Positions 1 to 7,055 of a DNA stretch of 20,466 nt are shown one piece after another; positions within the stretch are counted from its first letter, which is position 1, and each line of letters begins with the position of its first letter. The DNA is from a virus. A program made the translations under genes and the position numbers. The stretch lies in the IMG/VR virus record IMGVR_UViG_3300045993_000316, positions 1 through 20,466 of that record, one strand, 5' to 3'. The notes under the pieces were generated by a model. That model had not been told where the DNA came from. It saw nothing but the letters and a program-made list of their open reading frames with translations, and did no database searches.

Positions 1-125
1 TCAAGCATTGAATTAAGGTAACCAAATCTTTTTAAGTCTGCATCAAATTCCGTGGTAGAAATCATCCTAGGATTATCATAGGATTTGAAAGCATTTAGTA
101 AGAAGTGTTGGTCGTTAAGGATCAT
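1..125 (-). CDS. 5' part of a phage virion-type gene, runs off left edge
   Basis: An ATG at 125-123 overlaps the TAA of the preceding gene by one base and opens a frame that stays open to the window edge. About 41 residues are visible, beginning MILNDQHFLLNAFKSYDNPR and continuing with an acidic FDADLKRFGYL stretch. From memory this resembles short proteins of T4-like marine phages that start MILTDKHFMLYA and contain an EEFxxDLKR motif (DUF7208-like); I cannot verify this here. The translation-coupled position behind other virion genes supports a structural or assembly role, but no specific function can be given. The C-terminus lies outside the window. Confidence 0.7.
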   Translation of the reverse strand, partial: MILNDQHFLLNAFKSYDNPRMISTTEFDADLKRFGYLNSML

Positions 126-502
126 TAGACCATGCCATAGACCGATAGAACATTCCAGGTCAGATTTGCCCACATTAAAGTAATTGTTGCGCCGTTTGCT
201 GCATAGGTATAGGTAGTACCAGAAGTTGTAAGTGTGCCAGCGGCAGTAGATATAAGCGTAATCTTCTTACCCACAGCTGTACCGGGAGCTAATGTAACTA
301 CACCAGAGATTAGTACTACATCTGCTGTAGTTGGGATTGCACCCGGACCAACGGTTGTAACGGTAGGTAGTGTAGCATTTGCTAAATTTACCAACTGTCC
401 CAGAGTTGCAATTTTATTGGCACCTGCTTGGATAATAGGGAAGGTGTCGACACCGGTTACCGTAGTGGCCTGTGTCATTGCCGAGATTTTAGTATCAGCC
501 AT
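125..502 (-). CDS. Small beta-rich virion/fibre-type protein
   Basis: The 125-residue product is rich in Thr, Ala, Gly and Val with almost no charged residues in its second half, as in phage fibre, collar and capsid decoration proteins. The N-terminus (MADTKISAMTQATTVTG, then DTFPIIQAG, then a KIATLGQL stretch near residues 29-36) is a pattern I know from the start of many phage tail-fibre or appendage proteins, where a short N-terminal anchor precedes beta structure. The remainder alternates short strands and GT/TT turns. Its ATG overlaps the TAA of the upstream gene by one base. No catalytic motif is visible. A virion surface or fibre protein is the best guess; exact location is not deducible. 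Confidence 0.65.
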   Translation of the reverse strand: MADTKISAMTQATTVTGVDTFPIIQAGANKIATLGQLVNLANATLPTVTTVGPGAIPTTADVVLISGVVTLAPGTAVGKKITLISTAAGTLTTSGTTYTYAANGATITLMWANLTWNVLSVYGMV

Positions 503-822
503 TATTCACCAATAACTTCTGCATCAGTTGGAAATTCAACGACTTCACCTAGAAGTTTTTGTTTCTTCTTTGGCTTTTTGATGGTTTCTTCCTTAAGAGG
601 AACTTGAACTTCGGCAACAACTGGGACTGTTTCTTCAACTTGCATAATGACCTCTTTTGGTGTTTCAACGGCTGGAGCCTGGGTAGCAGCTTCTTCGGCT
701 GCTAACAATGATTTTAGATTACGGAGGGAAACTAAAAGTTCTCCGGTAGTGCTATTTATCCAGCCTTGTTCTGTTGCTTCAACAGTTGGGCAATATTTAG
801 GTTTAGTTCTTAGATATGACAT
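502..822 (-). CDS. Small acidic hypothetical protein with Lys-rich tail segment
   Basis: A 106-residue product. Residues 1-40 form a compact-looking domain (YCPTVEATEQGW, then STTGELLVSLRNL). The middle (about 42-80) is Ala/Pro/Glu/Val-rich and probably disordered, followed by a basic cluster KKPKKKQK at 82-89 and an acidic C-terminus ending in GE. It lies 2 bases downstream of the 762-residue module protein and overlaps the next gene by one base, so it is probably co-expressed with virion genes. I do not recognise a family with confidence. The composition suits a structural linker or a protein that touches DNA through the Lys cluster, but that is inference. Confidence 0.6.
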   Translation of the reverse strand: MSYLRTKPKYCPTVEATEQGWINSTTGELLVSLRNLKSLLAAEEAATQAPAVETPKEVIMQVEETVPVVAEVQVPLKEETIKKPKKKQKLLGEVVEFPTDAEVIGE

Positions 823-824
823 AA

Positions 825-3113
825 TTAGTTTCTTTCTTCTTTCGATTTTGCACCATTCACAATGATTTTGGCGATTGCAGCGGCATCAGTTTTGTTGCCC
901 ATCATTTTCTTAACTTTGCCTGTGCCCTGAGGTCCTGCACCATCTACACCTGCGTGTTGAGCAATAGCACCAACGCCACCATTAGCGTTCTCTAGAATGT
1001 ATTTAACTTCGGTTAGAGAGAGAAGTTCTCCAGTGAGTTCTAGGTGTTCCCGTTGCCATTTCTTTGGATTTGGGTGTAGAACTTCATAGTCATTGTTCAC
1101 GAACTTATGTGGATAATGAGCTTCAGTACCATCTTTATGCTTCACGGTAGTAAGAGTTTGGCCGATCTTGGTAACCTTGCCAGTCATCGTAAGAGCTTTG
1201 TTGGTAGGAGAGGCTGCCCAAACGGTATCACCAACTTTATGTTGTGGTTTTTCAGTTTTAACGGCTTCATCTACTTCTTCATTTGTCTTACCAAAACGTT
1301 GGTGCATTAGGCTAATAGAAGAAGCATGATTCATACCGGTATCACGAGCGGCTTTATATTGCTTCCGAGCAGCATCTCTTTTAACAGGATCAATATTGTC
1401 CATGGCATTGGTCATATTCTTCTGAGCGGCATCTTCGTCTAGAGTTTCTTCCTTCAGATTCGCTTTAAGTCCGGGAACTTCATTCTTAAGAACACTCAGG
1501 GCACGTTGGTGTGAACCGTATGTATCAATGTGTTTGCCATTGGCATGAATAGCATGATCATCACCGGTTTTGATGATTTCATATTTCACACCATTGGCAC
1601 CTTTGCCAGAGAATGTAACTTCTTCATCTAGAGTTTCTACCGATTCACCCTTGATCTTGGCAAGCATCCTTGCGCGCATGAGGTGGTTCTGAATCTCGTC
1701 GTGCTGATCCACCTTATGAACGTCATCAACCGGAATATGAACATCTGGATTCCAATTAACTGTATTCAGTGGGTCTTTCTTGAGTTTAGCAACAAAATGT
1801 GTAACCGTACCATGAACTCTTCCGGTCATAGGATCAATTCTACCATCTTTTTTAGATGTAACTAATCCATGAATTTGAGCATATCTATGTCCGTTCATAC
1901 CAGCAATTTTATGGAACTTAACTAGATCACCAATACCGATACCAGAACCTTCGTCTAGAACTTCTTCGTTCTTCAGACCTAGGCGTTCACGCATCTTCTT
2001 CATTTCATCTGAATGGATACGGTCTTCGGCACGTTCTTTGCCGGCAAATCGCCGAATAGCTTTATGGAGGATGTTCGATGTAGTCTTAGATGGGGCTGGG
2101 TTCTTTGTGACCTTTTCCTTATAGGACTTCACTGTGTCCATAGAGAGTTCAGTAACCGATTCAACTTCTTCCTTGATATGCTTAACTTCTGCTCGTTTAT
2201 GCATCAGTGGTTCTGCATATTTGTTATATTGAATTTTCAGAGTTCCTGTGGATAATTTGCCTATGACTTTGCCCAAACCGTGCATAGGGTGCTTTACCTT
2301 ATCTCCATTATCTAATTCCATTTTATAAGTTGGTTGATCTTCGTCTAAAGACTCAACTTCTTCTGAGCATTTTCTGATGTGTTCTTTTGGTACTTGAATT
2401 GCACCGTGTTCTCCGTGATAGACTGTGTAGTTCTTTGGAGCACCTTTGAAGAGACCATGGCGAATCTCGCCGATGGTTCCTTTGGTACCTTTGCCATCAC
2501 CTTTAACTACTTCTACCTTGTCGCCAAGCTTATGTGCTTCTTCAATAGATTCAACTTCTTCTTTCATCAATATACGAATGTGTCTTTCATGATATTTTAT
2601 ATGGGATTTGTATCCATTTTTAGCTACAAGTCTCTCTATTTCACCTTTATGATATGCAATCAAATCTTTACTAGCTGGCTTATCTCCAGTATTCCGTTGA
2701 CGTGATAGATAACTAAAGTCTGAACGACCACCATGTCCGTCTCCGTATGGTATTGTTGGTAGTCCTGCTTCATCCAACTGATCTTCGACTTCCGTCTGCT
2801 CTACTGAGTCACCCATGTATCGACCTTCGCCATAGCCGCGGTTATTCTGAGAATCTACCTTGGCTTTGTTTGCCTTAGCATGAGCTGCTTTATCGGCTTC
2901 GGTAGGTGCTGGAGGAGCAACTTTTGGAGTAACTTTAGATGGATGTTCTGTGTGCCGATACTTAGCATTATCGGACTTCCGAAGAAGGTCCATAGCCTTG
3001 GCACGAGTAGGATTATTCACACCAATACCACCAGCTTCTTTAGACTGATCGGCGCGCTTTTTAGCTACCGACTGAAGGGTGGAATTGCTTAGTTCGTTAA
3101 TTTGGTCTGTCAT
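825..3113 (-). CDS. Modular polyprotein-like internal virion protein (762 aa) with repeated (L/I)xE linkers
   Basis: The protein is a string of short modules separated by acidic linkers of the form EEV-x(0-3)-LDE. Sites fitting (L/I)xE end at residues 115, 192 (IEE), 258, 388, 497, 560 and 702 (LTE); looser versions are VTE322 and VDE616. Modules between them look like small beta-barrels of SH3/KOW type: 193-250 (LGDKVEVVKGDGKGTKG), 259-314 (NGDKVKHPMHGLGKVIG), 389-460 (GIGDLVKFHKIAG) and 617-680 (KVGDTVWAAS). Short helical elements of the form ELSxxTLxS occur at 7-18 and 322-331. Module 498-560 is nearly identical to one in the 1031-residue protein upstream. The start ATG overlaps the previous stop (ATGA). 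T4 prohead protease cuts after (L/I)xE, so the linkers may be processing sites; this is inferred. It could instead remain uncut as a flexible scaffold or core protein. Confidence 0.8.
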   Translation of the reverse strand: MTDQINELSNSTLQSVAKKRADQSKEAGGIGVNNPTRAKAMDLLRKSDNAKYRHTEHPSKVTPKVAPPAPTEADKAAHAKANKAKVDSQNNRGYGEGRYMGDSVEQTEVEDQLDEAGLPTIPYGDGHGGRSDFSYLSRQRNTGDKPASKDLIAYHKGEIERLVAKNGYKSHIKYHERHIRILMKEEVESIEEAHKLGDKVEVVKGDGKGTKGTIGEIRHGLFKGAPKNYTVYHGEHGAIQVPKEHIRKCSEEVESLDEDQPTYKMELDNGDKVKHPMHGLGKVIGKLSTGTLKIQYNKYAEPLMHKRAEVKHIKEEVESVTELSMDTVKSYKEKVTKNPAPSKTTSNILHKAIRRFAGKERAEDRIHSDEMKKMRERLGLKNEEVLDEGSGIGIGDLVKFHKIAGMNGHRYAQIHGLVTSKKDGRIDPMTGRVHGTVTHFVAKLKKDPLNTVNWNPDVHIPVDDVHKVDQHDEIQNHLMRARMLAKIKGESVETLDEEVTFSGKGANGVKYEIIKTGDDHAIHANGKHIDTYGSHQRALSVLKNEVPGLKANLKEETLDEDAAQKNMTNAMDNIDPVKRDAARKQYKAARDTGMNHASSISLMHQRFGKTNEEVDEAVKTEKPQHKVGDTVWAASPTNKALTMTGKVTKIGQTLTTVKHKDGTEAHYPHKFVNNDYEVLHPNPKKWQREHLELTGELLSLTEVKYILENANGGVGAIAQHAGVDGAGPQGTGKVKKMMGNKTDAAAIAKIIVNGAKSKEERN
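1446..1628 (-). repeat. Direct repeat copy A: shared 60-aa module
   Basis: This segment encodes residues 496-556 of the 762-residue protein and aligns without gaps to 4608-4790 (offset 3162 bases). By hand count over 180 bases there are about 18 differences, so roughly 90% identity, and about five amino-acid changes (A/S, I/V, L/M, N/D, T/V). Both copies are flanked by EEx-LDE linkers, so the repeated unit corresponds to exactly one linker-to-linker module. Confidence 0.9.
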
Positions 3114-3517
3114 TTTTCGTTCTCGTAGTTCTTATGTGATTTAATGTGGTCCCACCAAATATTCTTATTGCCATGGGTGTGGCGTTTGCCGTCTACGTTG
3201 TGGTGCAGATGAGCATTGTCGACTGAATGACCAGAGTACTTCATATCGAATTGCACCATGCGGCGAATCTTACCGTGGGTAGTATCTAGGACTTGGGAGT
3301 TGCCCATGTATACCTTCTTAAAACCAGCACGGTCCTTAGTTACACGAGCAGCAACTGTCCCACCCGGAACATAGTTGCCTACATATTCTTTGAAGTATGG
3401 ATGCTTCTGAATACTTTTGATCTCACCCGGAGTGAGATGCTTAGGAAGATCTCTGGGATGGATATTCCCAGAGTCAAACTCTTCGGCTTCGGCTAGGTAT
3501 TCTAAGAATGTTTTCAT
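3110..3517 (-). CDS. Small internal-protein candidate with T4-like capsid-targeting N-terminus
   Basis: The chosen ATG at 3517 forms an ATGA overlap with the upstream Dps-like gene and yields 135 residues; a longer reading would need a TTG start at 3541. The first ten residues, MKTFLEYLAE, match in length and pattern the T4 internal-protein capsid-targeting sequence MKTYQEFIAE, which gp21 removes after (L/I)xE, so cleavage after Glu10 is predicted. The rest has a basic, aromatic body (PYFKEYVGNYVPGG at 40-53, FKKVYMGN at 66-73) and a striking His cluster (HLHH at 103-106, KRHTHG at 111-116) with Trp-Trp at 121-122. I do not recognise a family. The His-rich end could bind metal or form an active site, but nothing decides it. 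It overlaps the 762-residue gene downstream. Confidence 0.75.
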   Translation of the reverse strand: MKTFLEYLAEAEEFDSGNIHPRDLPKHLTPGEIKSIQKHPYFKEYVGNYVPGGTVAARVTKDRAGFKKVYMGNSQVLDTTHGKIRRMVQFDMKYSGHSVDNAHLHHNVDGKRHTHGNKNIWWDHIKSHKNYENEK

Positions 3518-3951
3518 TTTGCTACTGTGAGTAGTTTCCAACGAAGTTTTTCATATACATCCATTTGACCAGCACAGTAGTTGGCCAAACCTTGCTCGCC
3601 GGCCGCGGTTGACAATTTGAATAACTTTGCCATATCAGCTAGAAGAGCATCATTGAGCACTAGGATTTCTTTCACCATTTCTTTTGGTTTGGAACCTACG
3701 ACTATATTGGCTTTAACGGTCTTATTGGCTTGAACTATAGCAACCGAAGCATTCACATATTCCTCGGCTTTTGATATAATTCGGACGTATTCGGCCAGAG
3801 TATCTACTTGATCAAAGTATTCGTTATAAATCTCACCAAAGAATGTATGATACTGGTTGAAGTCAATACCTTCGCAGTTCCAATGATAACCCCAGACGGT
3901 CAGAGCCGACTCAATGTGGTTGGCCAGTGCTACTTTAAGTTCGTCAATCAT
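3514..3951 (-). CDS. dps: Dps-like ferritin (DNA-protection protein family)
   Basis: The 145-residue, all-helical sequence carries the Dps signature. His23 lies in a YHWNCEG motif, His35 follows 12 residues later, Asp50 15 residues after that, and Glu54 four residues further. This is the spacing of the Dps ferroxidase ligands (E. coli His51, His63, Asp78, Glu82). The family's additional Asp four residues after the second His is Gly39 here, with Glu40 beside it, so the site may be modified. Dps proteins form 12-subunit shells that oxidise iron, detoxify peroxide and often bind DNA. There is no long basic N-terminal tail, so DNA binding would need another surface. The gene overlaps both neighbours by ATGA and sits among predicted head-cargo genes, which suggests late expression and perhaps packaging. 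No capsid-targeting N-terminus is seen. Confidence 0.87.
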   Translation of the reverse strand: MIDELKVALANHIESALTVWGYHWNCEGIDFNQYHTFFGEIYNEYFDQVDTLAEYVRIISKAEEYVNASVAIVQANKTVKANIVVGSKPKEMVKEILVLNDALLADMAKLFKLSTAAGEQGLANYCAGQMDVYEKLRWKLLTVAK

Positions 3952-6900
3952 TTCTTACCCAATCCTGCCCACATAGAGAAGGCCGTGTCTTGTTTCTTCT
4001 TAACCAGAGCTTGTTGTTGAGATGCAACCTTAGTTGTTCCAACTGGACGGCCGGCTTGTGATACATGCTTTTCGGCAAAGTCTGGGTGATTCTTAAGGTG
4101 ACGAACAAAGTGGATCTTCTCGTTGCGGTCAAAACCAGCAGTTGGACGTTTGCCTGCCTCTACGTTAGAGTGAGCACGAGTCTTGAGAAGGTCACGGTCG
4201 ATGTTGGTTGGTTTACCGCGGCCGCGTTTCACTGGCTCTGGGAGTCCAAGAGCTTTGCGTTGAGCTTTAAGATATTCTTCCTTGGACTCTACTTCTTTGG
4301 CCTTCCAGTATGCATCACCGGATAGTGGGCGAGTTGCTTCATCTAGTACTTCTTCCTTAAGAGATTCTGGGTGATTTGCGTAATGTGCATGAGCAGCACG
4401 AGAGGCTGCCATATCACCAATTCTTTCATATGCATCTAAGTAAGCACGAGCACCTTCGGCTGCGGCAGCCTTAGTCTTGTAGCCATGCTGGCCGAGATAC
4501 ATTGTAGTACCTTTTTTCTTATGTACTACTTTTGGACGGAAGCCGCCAAACTGACTTGGTTCCGAAGTTGCATTGTAGTGATATGTATTGATAGCTTCAT
4601 CAAGAACTTCTTCCTTCAGATCTGCTTTCAAACCGGGAACTTCATTCTTAAGAACACTCATGGCACGTTGGTGAGAACCGTAGGTGTCGACGTGCTTACC
4701 ATTGGCATGGATTGCATGGTCATCACCGGTTTTGATGATTTCATATTTTACACCATTGGAACCTTTGCCAGAGAATGTAACTTCTTCATCAAGTACTTCT
4801 TCCTTCAGATCTTTGAACTGATTCCAATCGGAAGCATCGGTAGATCTAACGGCATGATTCTGAATGGTCGAACCGTCTTGTAGGTGCAGAGCAAAACCAT
4901 TGCCCTTGTTACGTACTTTAGACATCTTATGGTCACCCTTCAGTGTCTTATAGATAACGGTGCCACCTACGGCAATGTCGTCCATAGCAAATCTTGCTGC
5001 TTCATCAAGTTCTACTTCTTCATTTTTAGTTCTACGGTCAACAGAACGGTTGAAAGTTTCGCGGTCCTTGTCTGCATTGTGCAGTCCGTTTGCATTAGAG
5101 AAGCGAGCCGATACAGCCTGGCTTTTCATAAAGCCACCCTTGTTCTTACCACCAGCAATCTTATCAAGTGCCTTCATAACGCCAGCACCTCGGTTGTCTG
5201 CTTTTCTGTCATCTGGTTCATGAGCGCGTGCATCATTGGCCTGTTTGGCATATGAACCTAGAGTAGCTTTGGACAGTTCGTCAATTTCTTCCACTTCTTC
5301 AGCCATGTATTCGTTGTACTTAGCTCTTAGATGTTTTTGAGCCAGAGCGTGAGCATCTTTACCGTGTGTGGCTCGGGTAAAAGTCGCCTTTACCTGGCCG
5401 ACATTACCAAGAACTTCATAATGGTCTGGGCCGAGAGAAGACACGTAAGGCTTTTGTTTGCCTTTCATATGTTCTGGTGCATCAGATTCATCAAGTACTT
5501 CTTCTTGAAGTTTGCCTAGCAAGTTGAGATATTTCTTACCTGCAGCTTCGGAGTCGGGATATGCAACATGAGAGAACTGGTCATTGTTGGCAACAATTTC
5601 GTGCTGACCGGTCTTTTTGTGTTTGCGAAGAATCATCTCACCTTGTCCGGCATTACGCTTCCAGGTACCAATTTTGTCATGGTCGTCGAACTTAATGTCG
5701 GTTGCTGGAGTTTGTTTGCCAGTATTCTTAGCCTTCAGTTTAGCGACATAAGACTTTGGTTGCTTGTCTGGGTTAGGACCAGCCCAAATTTCATCAAGTT
5801 CTTCTACTTCTTCCTTAGTCAATCTGTCAAGTGCAGCATCGGTACCACGAACTCTATTTGTACTTTTGTACAGATTTTCTTCACCCTTTTCGCCGTATGG
5901 AGAGCGCTTGTAGTTGGCAAGTTTCTTTTGGCCATCAGGAATAGCCTTTTTGACATATGCCGCCAGAGTTTTCTTAGAGAGTTCATTCAACATGTACTCT
6001 TCTGAGATGTCTTCAAATAGTTCTACGGCAAGTTGTTGAGCTTCAAGCAGAGAATCAGACATGCTGAGGGCTTCGGTGCGGCAATCTTCCTTGATAGAGG
6101 CAAGACCGTCTACGATAGCATCTTCATACTGTACGAATTCTTCATTTTTCTGATCATATGCTTTCCGATATGCCTTCATGGCATATTTTTCACGCTTGTC
6201 ATACTTATCTACAAGTACATCACCCTTTACCAATTTGCCAACAGCTTTTTTGTGATAAGATTTAAGAGTGTCTTTGCTCAATTCATCAATGCTTTCTACT
6301 TCTTCTGTCAGACCAAGAGCCTTTACACGAGATGAGACAGCATTTTTAAGTGATGTTGAAGTATGAGGATCTGATTTAGCCAAAGCATGGATATGGAGCA
6401 GAGTTTTGTCGTCCATGTTGCGAAGGAACTTCTCTGGAGTCTTGTGAGATAGGAATTCAGCATATCTTTGATTACGTTGGCGACGGGAAGCATTATCTGA
6501 TTCTACCGATTCATCAAGTTCTTCTACTTCCTCTGCCCTGATAGCAGAGAATTCTTTGTGTGCCATCTTAATGAACTTTGGATGCATAGGTTCACCGGCA
6601 GCCTTGGCCAATTCGGATGCACGTTGAAGCACTGGGAAAGCAGAAATCATGGTGCGAGAAGGGATATGCTTTGTTTTGATTGTTTTCCGAACTACAAATG
6701 ACTCAATAAGCATTTCTTCGATGTCTGCATCCACACCTTCGGTCACAGTACCGTGGGTATCTTCTGGAAGATCAATCACACCATAGAATGCACCTAGTTC
6801 GTCCAACTTGGTCAACCCATCGGCAACGGCTTCTGCCATGCTTGAGTGAGCCGTATAACTTTGTGGTACATCCATGAATGTACTAGCACCATAGGTCAGC

Positions 6901-7043
6901 TTGGCAAACACTGGGCTTACGCGCCAAAAGAATACTGAAGAATCTGGCGATTCAACAATGGTAAGACATACTTGCCCAGCAAAAGATACAAGAGCACCAT
7001 TTGGGGTTTTAGTAATGTGGACGTATTTTTCTATTTGCATCAT
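3948..7043 (-). CDS. Giant modular polyprotein-like internal virion protein (1031 aa)
   Basis: The largest gene in the window. A distinct N-terminal domain (about 1-110) with aromatic and hydrophobic strands is followed by modules separated by EEV-x-(L/I)DE linkers; (L/I)DE sites end at 178, 254, 418, 519, 589, 681, 753, 816 and 902, with LNE354 as a variant. ELSKxTLxxY helical elements follow several sites (255-263, 355-363, 590-598). Module 754-816 is a near copy of one in the 762-residue protein. The C-terminal module is basic, with an AT-hook-like VKRGRGKP at 938-945 and a second GRPVGTTK at 998-1005, suggesting DNA contact. The start is ATG ATG; an AAGGA box sits 4 bases before the first and 7 before the second ATG (7040), so either may be used. 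Linkers fit T4 prohead protease specificity; processing is inferred. Alternative: an uncut core or scaffold protein. Confidence 0.82.
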   Translation of the reverse strand: MMQIEKYVHITKTPNGALVSFAGQVCLTIVESPDSSVFFWRVSPVFAKLTYGASTFMDVPQSYTAHSSMAEAVADGLTKLDELGAFYGVIDLPEDTHGTVTEGVDADIEEMLIESFVVRKTIKTKHIPSRTMISAFPVLQRASELAKAAGEPMHPKFIKMAHKEFSAIRAEEVEELDESVESDNASRRQRNQRYAEFLSHKTPEKFLRNMDDKTLLHIHALAKSDPHTSTSLKNAVSSRVKALGLTEEVESIDELSKDTLKSYHKKAVGKLVKGDVLVDKYDKREKYAMKAYRKAYDQKNEEFVQYEDAIVDGLASIKEDCRTEALSMSDSLLEAQQLAVELFEDISEEYMLNELSKKTLAAYVKKAIPDGQKKLANYKRSPYGEKGEENLYKSTNRVRGTDAALDRLTKEEVEELDEIWAGPNPDKQPKSYVAKLKAKNTGKQTPATDIKFDDHDKIGTWKRNAGQGEMILRKHKKTGQHEIVANNDQFSHVAYPDSEAAGKKYLNLLGKLQEEVLDESDAPEHMKGKQKPYVSSLGPDHYEVLGNVGQVKATFTRATHGKDAHALAQKHLRAKYNEYMAEEVEEIDELSKATLGSYAKQANDARAHEPDDRKADNRGAGVMKALDKIAGGKNKGGFMKSQAVSARFSNANGLHNADKDRETFNRSVDRRTKNEEVELDEAARFAMDDIAVGGTVIYKTLKGDHKMSKVRNKGNGFALHLQDGSTIQNHAVRSTDASDWNQFKDLKEEVLDEEVTFSGKGSNGVKYEIIKTGDDHAIHANGKHVDTYGSHQRAMSVLKNEVPGLKADLKEEVLDEAINTYHYNATSEPSQFGGFRPKVVHKKKGTTMYLGQHGYKTKAAAAEGARAYLDAYERIGDMAASRAAHAHYANHPESLKEEVLDEATRPLSGDAYWKAKEVESKEEYLKAQRKALGLPEPVKRGRGKPTNIDRDLLKTRAHSNVEAGKRPTAGFDRNEKIHFVRHLKNHPDFAEKHVSQAGRPVGTTKVASQQQALVKKKQDTAFSMWAGLGKK
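4337..4361 (-). repeat. Linker micro-repeat (one of several DNA-level copies)
   Basis: A roughly 25-base unit encoding LKEEVLDE recurs with few changes at about 4337-4361, 4595-4619, 4784-4808 and, more diverged, 5487-5511 in the same gene, with related versions in the 762-residue gene (for example near 1623-1640). The copies mark module borders and could serve as short homologies for module exchange. Confidence 0.7.
4608..4790 (-). repeat. Direct repeat copy B: shared 60-aa module
   Basis: Second copy of the unit at 1446-1628, encoding about residues 752-812 of the 1031-residue protein, in the same orientation and with no indels. Differences are mostly at third codon positions, so both copies appear to be under protein-level selection after duplication. 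Confidence 0.9.
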
Positions 7044-7055
7044 GAATCCTTATTC
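7040..7055 (-). promoter_or_regulatory. Ribosome binding site with double ATG start
   Basis: The transcript reads AAGGATTCATGATG. The AAGGA box is 4 bases before the ATG at 7043 and 7 before the ATG at 7040. The second spacing is the more usual one, so the 1031-residue protein may begin one residue later. Confidence 0.6.

Noticed and set aside
753-760. GATAAATA late-promoter-like octamer on the minus strand
   Set aside because: Lies inside a coding sequence, 250 bases from the next start; such 7-base matches are expected by chance in AT-rich DNA.
3518-3541. Longer start for the 3110-3517 gene
   Set aside because: Would use TTG and place eight residues before MKTFLEYLAE; the ATG at 3517 gives an ATGA overlap and an intact targeting sequence.
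4065-6335. Series of plus-strand open frames of 60-145 codons opposite the 1031-residue gene
   Set aside because: They repeat FIKYFFLQ-type strings that are simply the reverse reading of the EEVLDE linkers.
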